Shown piece by piece: positions 6,507-12,610 of a stretch of DNA of 12,610 nucleotides. The DNA comes from Candidatus Coatesiibacteriota bacterium. Lineage in GTDB: Bacteria > B130-G9. The stretch lies in NCBI GenBank assembly GCA_016929465.1, contig JAFGIT010000185.1, positions 1 to 12,610 on the forward strand. Reading direction: 5' to 3'. The position numbers and the translations under genes are program-made. Under the pieces are notes generated by a model, which was given only the letters and a program-made list of their open reading frames with translations, had not been told where the DNA came from and made no database searches. Positions within the stretch are counted from its first letter, which is position 1. Every line of letters begins with the position of its first letter.

Positions 6507-7526
6507 ATGACAGAGCCGCTACATGACCCAATCATGCTCGATAACCTGCCGATGATCGCAGCTGATCGCGGCAAGTGCTCTCTGATATTGGCTCTGCAGG
6601 CCGCACTGAGATATCTCGGTCATGTACACGACTACGACTATCTCATGGGGCTCTCGGGGGCCGGATTCATATTCTATGCCGATCCGAGAAAGCCAAATGT
6701 CGCGGAGTGGGCAGATATGATGAGGGACCACTGGCTCGATGCCATCTCGGATGCAACGGGCCGCACGATTAGCGCGCTCGCAGCAGATGGCGATCACTTC
6801 GAACGGGACCCCGGAGATCACTTCCGAGCTCGGTTTGCAGAAAGCATCAGAGGGAATCTCGAATCGGGCTTGCCCTCGCTCGCGTACGGCTGCTTCGAGA
6901 CCGCGCATTGGGATATCATAAGCGGAGTGTCCGAAGGCCGGCTGCTCTTGAGAAGTCTGCACAATCAGACCTCATCGACTGGCCTCATCGACCGGATTCA
7001 ACCGTACGAGCAAAATACTACCTGGCCGTCAAAGATCATCTTAATCGGCGCTGAAAAGCCACTCTCCGATTCGCCGAGTCTGATAAGAAGATCAATCGAG
7101 ATCGGCCTCGAAGTCGGCGGCATCGCCTGCAGTACCGATGATTTTCAGGTAACAGGACCTTCTGCGTTCAAGGCTTGGGCTGATATTCTGCTCAATGGCC
7201 GGAATTGTGCCCCTGATGAAGCCCACCAGCATTTGCGCGCAGTATTGCTCGATGCTAGGATCTCATTGGAGAGATTCCTGAGATGGGTGCAGAGCGAACT
7301 ACCCTACGAAATAGGCAAAGAGATCAAGTTGGCCAGAGCGCAATTCGCGAAGTCGTACGAGGTCCTGCTTTCAATGAGTATCACGAAGAGCGACTTAGGG
7401 CAGGATGACAGAAGGTCGAAGATTGCGCATGATATAATATCTCTGAAGGAGATCGAAGCAGAGGCCTTCGGTCATCTGAAAGCAGCTTATGAGAAAAGCG
7501 ATGGACTTAAACAGGTCAAGAGATGA
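6507..7526 (+). CDS. BtrH N-terminal-like / C39-like cysteine protein
   Basis: The 339-residue product resembles the BtrH N-terminal family (named after butirosin biosynthesis protein H), a papain/C39-like fold found in acyltransferases and many uncharacterised proteins. The typical opening is visible: R21-GKC24-S followed by a helix, then YDYLMGLSGAGF (43-54). C24 is the likely nucleophile and H134 in ETAHWDIISG (131-140) the likely second catalytic residue; N153 is a possible third. From about 190 on, the protein is helical and charged, with no motif I recognise. The start is ATG 6507, 2 bp after the nth stop and with no good ribosome binding site, which suggests coupling; an upstream extension to 6447 would overlap nth and looks unnatural. 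No peptide substrate, carrier protein or transporter gene is beside it, so its role is unknown. Confidence 0.75.
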   Translation: MTEPLHDPIMLDNLPMIAADRGKCSLILALQAALRYLGHVHDYDYLMGLSGAGFIFYADPRKPNVAEWADMMRDHWLDAISDATGRTISALAADGDHFERDPGDHFRARFAESIRGNLESGLPSLAYGCFETAHWDIISGVSEGRLLLRSLHNQTSSTGLIDRIQPYEQNTTWPSKIILIGAEKPLSDSPSLIRRSIEIGLEVGGIACSTDDFQVTGPSAFKAWADILLNGRNCAPDEAHQHLRAVLLDARISLERFLRWVQSELPYEIGKEIKLARAQFAKSYEVLLSMSITKSDLGQDDRRSKIAHDIISLKEIEAEAFGHLKAAYEKSDGLKQVKR

Positions 7527-7609
7527 CCGCACGCATTGGACAATTCAGCTCGGACAGCTATTCTTGACGTATGATGAGCTGTTAAGCGAACGCCGCAGAA
7601 TTGGATTGG

Positions 7610-8494
7610 ATGGACCGAATATTGAATGAGACTGCACCGGAAATCTCGATAGTCATTCCCATGAAGGATGAGGCTGCGACGATCGGGGCGGTGATCGACG
7701 CGATCACCCATGCGATGAAAGGCCTTGAGGGGAAGTATGAAATAATCGCCGTGGACGACGGTTCGGTGGACGGCAGCGCAGACTTGGCTCTTAAGAGTGG
7801 AGCGAGAGTCGTATCGCACGAAGCCGGCAAGGGCTACGGAGCTGCTCTCAAGACCGGCATCGATAACGCCCTATATGGCATTATCGTCATAATCGACGGG
7901 GACGGAACTTACCCCCCCGAGCGCATCCCCGATATAATTGACGGGCTGTCATCTGCGGATATGGTCGTCGGCGCTCGTCTCAATGCTGGCGCAGCCGTTC
8001 CGGTTATGAGAAGGCCTGCGAAGTGGTTCTTGACCAAGCTCGCGAGTTTCCTTTCAGGCTTCAATATACTGGACCTGAATTCTGGATTGAGGGCGTTTCG
8101 ACGCGACGTGGCCCTTTCCTATCTCGGCGTCCTACCCGATCGCTTCTCCTTCACCTCGACAATAACGCTCCTCATGATCGGGGATCGCCTGAAAATCAAA
8201 TATATCCCGATCGACTACTACAAGCGTGAAGGGAGGTCCAAGATCGTGCCCAGCGATGCCTTCTCATTCTTGGTCCTCATCATCAGAACGATCATGTTCT
8301 TCAATCCATTGAAGATATTCTTCCCTGTCGGGCTCGTGCTGCTTATACTGGGGGGCGGCAAACTACTCACCGATTACATCATCTATGATCGGCTCTCGGG
8401 TACACCGATTCTATTCATCCTGACGGCAATTCAATTGTGGGGACTTGGCTTCTTGGCGGAACTCCTGCTGTTCCTCGAGCGAAGGCGAAAATAA
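7610..8494 (+). CDS. GtrB/DPM1-type family 2 glycosyltransferase with two C-terminal membrane segments
   Basis: The product (294 residues from ATG 7610) has a GT-A fold: SIVIPMKDEA (13-22), AVDDGSVDGS (47-56), IIDGDGTYPP (94-103) with the metal-binding D96-G-D98, VVGAR (119-123), NSGLRAFRR (157-165) and YKREGRSKI (204-212). Two hydrophobic spans follow (about 217-250 and 266-289), with a basic ERRRK end. This layout matches enzymes that move glucose, mannose or similar sugars from nucleotide donors onto polyprenyl phosphate at the membrane. The donor cannot be named. TTG 7601 is an alternative start adding three residues; neither has a clear ribosome binding site. It ends 8 bp before the amidotransferase gene, so the two probably share a transcript and perhaps a glycan pathway. 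Confidence 0.88.
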   Translation: MDRILNETAPEISIVIPMKDEAATIGAVIDAITHAMKGLEGKYEIIAVDDGSVDGSADLALKSGARVVSHEAGKGYGAALKTGIDNALYGIIVIIDGDGTYPPERIPDIIDGLSSADMVVGARLNAGAAVPVMRRPAKWFLTKLASFLSGFNILDLNSGLRAFRRDVALSYLGVLPDRFSFTSTITLLMIGDRLKIKYIPIDYYKREGRSKIVPSDAFSFLVLIIRTIMFFNPLKIFFPVGLVLLILGGGKLLTDYIIYDRLSGTPILFILTAIQLWGLGFLAELLLFLERRRK

Positions 8495-8502
8495 GACACC
8501 CC

Positions 8503-10392
8503 ATGTGCGGCATCTGCGGGATAATAGCTCCTCCCGGTTCTCGAATCGATGCCGGCCTCCTCGACCGGATGACCGACCTGATGCAACATCGAGGTCCTGA
8601 CGAGAGGGGCGTTTGGATTAATCCGTCGAGGGATGCTGGCTTCGGCGCCAGGAGACTGAGCATAATCGGTATCGAGAACGGCTCTCAGCCGATTCTGAGT
8701 GAAGACGGCAAATGTGTGCTTGTTGCGAACGCAGAGATCTACAATTACAGGGAACTCAAGAGGGACCTGGAAGCCCGAGGCCACAGATTCAGCACCGACA
8801 CCGACATAGAGGTAGTTCTTCATCTATACGAGGAGATGGGGCCGGATTTCCCTGGGATGCTCAATGGGATGTTCGCCTTCGCGATATGGGATGAAGGACG
8901 ACGCTCTCTCCTGCTCGGACGCGATAGGCTGGGGATAAAACCCCTGTTCTATGCGCAACGAGAAGGGGGTCTCGCATTCGCCTCCGAAGCCAAGTCGATC
9001 ATCTGTGCTCCCACCTTCTCGCGTGCAATCAACCCGCAGGCGATGCATGACTATTTCAGCTTCGACTATATACCGGGCGAGCAGACGATTTTCGAAGGTA
9101 TCAGCAAAGTGGCACCCGGGTCCGTCCTGGTCCTGGAAAACCAGACCTGTCGATCGAGCCGGTACTGGGACCTCGAATTTCGGCCCGACACCAAAGTCAA
9201 GTCAATCTCCTTCTATTCAGAACGAGTGCGTGAACTCCTCGCCGCATCGGTGAGAAGGCGGCTTATGAGCGAAGTTCCTCTCGGTGTTCTCCTATCCGGA
9301 GGGATGGATTCGAGCGCAATCACGGCTCTAATGGCGAGAGAAAGCGCGGAGCGGATCAGCACTTTTTCGATCGGATTCGAAGAGGCGTCATTCGACGAGC
9401 GTGATCGCGCGAGAATCGTCGCAAGGGAATGCAACACCGACCATCATGAGTTGCTGCTTAGGCCAGGGGATGTACTGAATGTGCTCGATACTCAAATTCG
9501 CCATTTTGACGAACCCTATGCAGATGGAGCAGCCATTCCCACATACTTTGTCTGTAAGATGGCCGGCGAGACGGTGAGGGTCGTGCTCTCCGGCGAGGGT
9601 GGTGACGAGATCTTCGCTGGATACGACACCTACGCCGCATTCAACCTTGCACGCTACCTGCATCGGATGCCTTCATTCTTGAGAAAGCGAATCCTGAAGC
9701 CCCTGATCGACCTCCTTCCAGTCTCGGACAAGAAGGTTAGCTTCGATTTCAGGGCGAAGAGGTTCATTAGAGGCCTCTCCATGCCTGTCCCGGAGTCGCA
9801 TTTGCTCTGGCGAATTGTGCTGACAGAGGCCGAGAAGCTGCGGCTATATTCTTCTGAATTCCTTCAGAGGGTGAAGATTGAGACCTCAGGGCGGATTTTC
9901 AGAGATATCTTCGATATGTGTGATGCTTCCGACGCCCTCAATAGGCTCCTTTATATCGACAGCAAGGTCTTTCTTCCTGATGATCTCTTTGTCAAGAACG
10001 ACAGGATGAGTATGGCGCACTCGGTTGAGGCACGCGTTCCGATGACGGATCCAGACCTGGTCGAGTTCATGGCGACCGTCCCCGTTGAGCTGAAGATCAG
10101 AGGCCTGAGGAGAAAGTATCTTCTTCGAGAGGCTATGAGGGGAATTCTACCCTCGATACTCATTCAGAAGAAAAAAATCGGCCTGGACATGCCCTATAGT
10201 AAATGGCTCAAGAATGAGCTCTTCGATTTTATGAAGGATACGCTCAATTCACGGAAGTTCAGAGAATCGGGCCTGTTCGACCACATATACATAGAAAGCC
10301 TGATAGCCGAGCATGTCTCCAGACGTCGCAACAACGGCCGCGCCCTCTGGGGGCTTCTGAACTTCGCGCTCTGGTACGAAGCCTATATGTAA
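8503..10392 (+). CDS. asnB: asparagine synthase (glutamine-hydrolysing) family amidotransferase
   Basis: The 629-residue length fits the AsnB family. The N-terminal glutaminase domain begins MCGICGI, exposing the Cys2 nucleophile after Met removal; this fixes ATG 8503 rather than the upstream extension to 8437. RRLSIIG (50-56), N76-A77-E78-IYN and GRDRLGIKPLFY (139-150) follow. The synthetase domain has the ATP pyrophosphatase loop SGGMDSS (265-271), HFDEPYAD (334-341) and SGEGGDEIFAGY (363-374). The family uses glutamine and ATP to amidate aspartate; members next to glycosyltransferases often amidate sugars or other carboxylates in surface glycans, which the 8 bp gap to the GT gene makes possible here. 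Ala77 replaces the usual Gly of the NGEIYN loop. True asparagine synthesis cannot be excluded. Confidence 0.92.
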   Translation: MCGICGIIAPPGSRIDAGLLDRMTDLMQHRGPDERGVWINPSRDAGFGARRLSIIGIENGSQPILSEDGKCVLVANAEIYNYRELKRDLEARGHRFSTDTDIEVVLHLYEEMGPDFPGMLNGMFAFAIWDEGRRSLLLGRDRLGIKPLFYAQREGGLAFASEAKSIICAPTFSRAINPQAMHDYFSFDYIPGEQTIFEGISKVAPGSVLVLENQTCRSSRYWDLEFRPDTKVKSISFYSERVRELLAASVRRRLMSEVPLGVLLSGGMDSSAITALMARESAERISTFSIGFEEASFDERDRARIVARECNTDHHELLLRPGDVLNVLDTQIRHFDEPYADGAAIPTYFVCKMAGETVRVVLSGEGGDEIFAGYDTYAAFNLARYLHRMPSFLRKRILKPLIDLLPVSDKKVSFDFRAKRFIRGLSMPVPESHLLWRIVLTEAEKLRLYSSEFLQRVKIETSGRIFRDIFDMCDASDALNRLLYIDSKVFLPDDLFVKNDRMSMAHSVEARVPMTDPDLVEFMATVPVELKIRGLRRKYLLREAMRGILPSILIQKKKIGLDMPYSKWLKNELFDFMKDTLNSRKFRESGLFDHIYIESLIAEHVSRRRNNGRALWGLLNFALWYEAYM

Positions 10393-10408
10393 CTTCGGGG
10401 CCTCGCCC

Positions 10409-11251
10409 TTACCTCATAGAGAATAGCGCTCGAAAAGCCTCGAGATTCTTCTCGTCGTCGCCATCCTCGGTGACAGGAGTCTCCAAAATGAAGGGCAGGT
10501 TGGTGAGTACGGGATGACCTGCAATCCTGCGAAAGCCGTCGATACCGATGCTGCCCTGACCGATGTGCCAGTGCCGGTCGATACGCGATCCAAGGGCCAC
10601 TCTGGTATCATTCGTGTGAATGACCTTGAGCCTTTCCAGTCTCAGGTGTCTGTCGAATTCTTCCACTGTTCTCTCCAATCCGTCTCCGGACGCCACGTCG
10701 TACCCGGCTGCATACGCATGTGCCGTATCAAGGCACACGCCAAGTCTGTCCGAGAACTCCGAGCCTTCAATAATGCGAGCGAGCTCTTCGAATGAGGCGC
10801 CGATGATATTCCCTGATCCTGCGGTGTTCTCCAGTAGCAGCTGCGATGCGAAACGAGTCTCTAATATCTCATCCAGGCCCTCTGAGACCGCTCGGATCGC
10901 ATCATCCAGGTCGCGCCCGCGGGAGGAACCGATGTGTGTGGCCACGTATTGCGCGCCAAGAATATCGGCCCTTTCGAGAGAATTCCTGATCGCGTCTCGG
11001 GAGTTCCGCACGAGCCGTCCATTTGGGCTTGCGAGGTTAATCAGATAGGGCGTATGGATGACTATCGCCTCGACGCCGTAGTCGGAAGCTAATTTCCTGA
11101 ATTCATCGACTTCACCTGGGGCGAAGCTCCTGGCGCTCCAGCCCTTTGGATTCTGAGCGAATATCTGGAGTGCATTGCATCCCAGCGAATGAGCCTTGGC
11201 GATGGCATTGCTGTATCTGCCAGCCACCGAGAGGTGCATACCAACGATCAT
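10409..11251 (-). CDS. nfo: endonuclease IV (AP endonuclease)
   Basis: Nfo cuts the backbone 5' of abasic sites in base excision repair, using three zinc ions. The 280-residue TIM-barrel protein keeps all nine metal ligands of the E. coli enzyme: H66 (in VIHTPYLINLASP), H106 (THIGS), E141 (LLLENTAG), D175 and H178 (CLDTAHAYAAGYD), H212 (HTND), D225 and H227 (RIDRHWHIGQGSIG), and E257 (FILETP). Length matches the family. The gene is convergent with asnB, with only 16 bp between stops and no clear terminator there. A GAGG lies 11 bases ahead of the ATG, rather far. It is divergent from the Tat-substrate gene across a 120 bp spacer. Confidence 0.97.
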   Translation of the reverse strand: MIVGMHLSVAGRYSNAIAKAHSLGCNALQIFAQNPKGWSARSFAPGEVDEFRKLASDYGVEAIVIHTPYLINLASPNGRLVRNSRDAIRNSLERADILGAQYVATHIGSSRGRDLDDAIRAVSEGLDEILETRFASQLLLENTAGSGNIIGASFEELARIIEGSEFSDRLGVCLDTAHAYAAGYDVASGDGLERTVEEFDRHLRLERLKVIHTNDTRVALGSRIDRHWHIGQGSIGIDGFRRIAGHPVLTNLPFILETPVTEDGDDEKNLEAFRALFSMR

Positions 11252-11259
11252 CTATATTA

Positions 11260-11296
11260 TTGCCTCATTGTCAATATTTATTGCATTAGGAGGCAA
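11260..11296. repeat. inverted repeat TTGCCTC/GAGGCAA in the nfo divergent spacer
   Basis: TTGCCTC (11260-11266) and GAGGCAA (11290-11296) are perfect inverted copies around an AT-rich 23-base centre. The left arm contains the GAGG that may serve as the nfo ribosome binding site on the minus strand. It could be an operator or a leader hairpin for nfo. No promoter in this spacer (11252-11371) was convincing on either strand. Confidence 0.35.
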
Positions 11297-11371
11297 GCCC
11301 GCTTATTCTGTCACAGGGTTGCGCGATGTACATTAGACATATTAATCTATGTTTTCGGGGAGACAAGCCTG

Positions 11372-12274
11372 ATGAACAGAAGAACCTTCCTTAAGATGGG
11401 GGGCATTTCCGCGCTATGCTCTCTCTTTGCACCTCGTCTTGCGAGACGGGCGTTTGCGCAGGATGGCGAGCCCAATTACTGGATCGGAAGCAAGTACTTC
11501 ATCCAGGACACAGTGGAGACTGGGGACCTGCCTGAACGTATATGGGCCAGGATTGGCGGCTCCTGGCATGTCTATCCTTCGAGACAGCTTCCGCAGGAAT
11601 TCGTCGACTGGAATCTGGCAGCAAGAGTCGAGATGCTTGAGGCCATGGCGGGTGGACAGATGACAATGAGCTATGACGGCCCGCACAACGCCGCCGTCGC
11701 CACCGTTTCCAGGTTCGGCAGGGGCGACAGCGAATTCACGATCAACAACGCCTATAAGGGCATGGGAATGGTCCCGAGGCCCGACCGGATCGATGAGATT
11801 CTCGACCTGCTACACGCCACTGCTGACCACTCTCTTAGCGCAAAGCTCCAAATACTGATCGGCAATTACTCTGATGAGACGATATGGGACAGAACCAAGC
11901 AGGGCTCCCTGGAGCTGTACACTACTGCCGGATCGGAAACGCACAGCTTTAGGAACCAGATGCGAAATCCGATCTCGACCGTGGTCTTCCTCGACTCCAT
12001 ATCGTACGAGTTGAGAACCATCGCAAGGCTTATGCACCCCAACGATCCGACGTTGACGGACGACGAGAAGAAGATGGTTGACTATGTGAACACCGTGCAC
12101 AACTACTTCCACGGCGGCCCCACGAACATCATCGTTGCCATCTACTATGTTGTGGAGGTCTTCGACAACTCGCCAGGTACATACGAGGCCGGATATAGAG
12201 TGGTACCGCCGCTAGACAGGGCAAGGGCGCTCAAGAGCTCCGGAAACAAGAAAGTCCAGGCGATCGGTTATTGA
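11372..12274 (+). CDS. Tat-exported protein of unknown function
   Basis: The 300-residue product begins MNRRTFLKMGG, a good twin-arginine motif, followed by a moderately hydrophobic stretch and a probable signal peptidase site after A-F-A29. It should therefore be exported folded, often a sign of a cofactor. I recognise no domain in the mature part. It is soluble and mixed alpha/beta in appearance, with W/Y-rich patches (GGSWHVYPSRQLP, 62-74), NNAYKGMGMVPRPDR (125-139), and a helical second half containing LTDDEKKMVDYVNTVHNYFHGGP. The start is ATG 11372, with GGGGAG at 11357-11362 nine bases ahead; an extension to 11189 would run through nfo and destroy the signal peptide. The next secreted-protein gene starts 30 bp downstream, so the two are likely co-transcribed. 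Confidence 0.82.
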   Translation: MNRRTFLKMGGISALCSLFAPRLARRAFAQDGEPNYWIGSKYFIQDTVETGDLPERIWARIGGSWHVYPSRQLPQEFVDWNLAARVEMLEAMAGGQMTMSYDGPHNAAVATVSRFGRGDSEFTINNAYKGMGMVPRPDRIDEILDLLHATADHSLSAKLQILIGNYSDETIWDRTKQGSLELYTTAGSETHSFRNQMRNPISTVVFLDSISYELRTIARLMHPNDPTLTDDEKKMVDYVNTVHNYFHGGPTNIIVAIYYVVEVFDNSPGTYEAGYRVVPPLDRARALKSSGNKKVQAIGY

Positions 12275-12304
12275 GACAACGCGCAATCGATGAGGTAATG
12301 GGAA

Positions 12305-12610
12305 ATGCCGAGAATAAGTCTATTTATCTTTTTGGTCACCTCGATGGTTGCCTTCTATGGGGTCGCTGTCGGGCAGACACCCGTGGTCGAAGTCAGCACT
12401 GACAGCTCAACGTACCATTACGGCGACACCGGCGAGGTGCTGCTGACGGTAACGAATGGGCCTGAGGAATATGCTATCGATTTCTACCTGGCGCTGATCG
12501 GACCAGATGGGACTCAATATTTCTATCCGAGTTGGGGCAATATAATGCAGCCGGCTCTCACCGGCTTCGTGCTTCCGCCCGATTTCGAGATGGGGCCATT
12601 CGTGTACATC
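12305..12610 (+). CDS. N-terminal part of a secreted protein with a YFYPSW domain (cut by window edge)
   Basis: The frame from ATG 12305 stays open to the window end, giving 102 residues. GAGGT at 12292-12296 lies 8 bases ahead. Residues 1-23 form a signal peptide (hydrophobic LFIFLVTSMVAFYG, then AVG before Q24). The mature part is beta-rich: YHYGD (37-41), LLTVTNG (46-52), FYLALIGPDG (60-69) and YFYPSW (72-77), then LPPDFEMG. This pattern aligns with the extra domain of the TlpA-like protein (YVPGD, VTNPGD, FFFWPSY, LPDS in the same order). The protein is probably extracytoplasmic; the function of the domain is unknown, and the full architecture lies beyond the window. Confidence 0.75.
   Translation, partial: MPRISLFIFLVTSMVAFYGVAVGQTPVVEVSTDSSTYHYGDTGEVLLTVTNGPEEYAIDFYLALIGPDGTQYFYPSWGNIMQPALTGFVLPPDFEMGPFVYI

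Noticed and set aside
7554-7582. Inverted repeat ACAGCT/AGCTGT before the glycosyltransferase as an operator
   Set aside because: Only six bases, with no promoter elements at proper spacing around it.
8437-8502. Longer asnB reading from 8437
   Set aside because: The glutaminase domain needs Cys at position 2 after the start Met, which ATG 8503 provides.
10393-10408. Bidirectional terminator between convergent asnB and nfo
   Set aside because: The 16 bp gap has only a three-pair GGG/CCC stem and no T-runs.
10514-11048. Plus-strand open frames opposite nfo
   Set aside because: They are antisense shadows of a protein with all nine metal ligands intact and show no recognisable motifs.
11189-11371. 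Longer reading of the Tat-substrate gene from 11189
   Set aside because: It would overlap nfo and bury the RRTFLK signal motif, which must be N-terminal; ATG 11372 has its own ribosome binding site.
1-12610. Mobile element, CRISPR or phage island
   Set aside because: No transposase, integrase, phage structural gene, spaced repeat array or terminal repeats were seen; most genes are housekeeping types.

Overview
The window reads as chromosomal DNA of an uncultured-type bacterium of moderate GC. Bacterial signs are Shine-Dalgarno sites at conventional spacing, a textbook intrinsic terminator, a twin-arginine signal peptide, DapB and AsnB. Arg codons AGA/AGG and the start codons GTG/TTG are used freely. 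The phylum cannot be fixed from the sequence alone. No tRNA, rRNA, CRISPR, insertion sequence, integrase or prophage gene was seen, and no gap between genes exceeds about 215 bp. One gene is cut by each window edge.

Layout. (1) 1-745: the end of an unrecognised ORF, then a conserved unknown protein with an S-Q-S-C-D-L motif. (2) 890-3920: a tightly packed four-gene operon, rmlD-like reductase, dapB, a HAD hydrolase and a TehB-like methyltransferase. Its stops and starts overlap or nearly abut, it uses GTG and TTG starts, and a hairpin plus T-run follows it. (3) 4020-4580: a stand-alone nitroreductase. (4) 4796-5683: a secreted TlpA-type thioredoxin with an extra C-terminal domain, preceded by a plausible promoter and followed by a strong terminator. 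(5) 5854-10392: a co-directional run of nth, a BtrH/C39-like cysteine protein, a GtrB/DPM1-type glycosyltransferase and an asparagine-synthase-type amidotransferase. (6) 10409-11251, minus strand: nfo, convergent with asnB. (7) 11372-12610: a Tat-exported protein of unknown function, then the start of a secreted protein whose domain resembles the C-terminal domain of the TlpA protein.

How the genes fit together. Most of the window is housekeeping: lysine/diaminopimelate synthesis (dapB), base excision repair (nth and nfo) and redox enzymes. The membrane-linked glycosyltransferase and the amidotransferase lie 8 bp apart and probably act on a lipid-linked or surface glycan; the RmlD-like reductase may feed the same chemistry, but no other rhamnose gene is present. 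The less ordinary content is a recurring extracytoplasmic domain with an aromatic-Pro-Ser-aromatic core found in two secreted proteins here, an unrecognised Tat substrate next to one of them, a BtrH-like protein outside any visible biosynthetic cluster, and the SQSCDL protein at the left edge. I do not see a convincing complete new system; these are leads.
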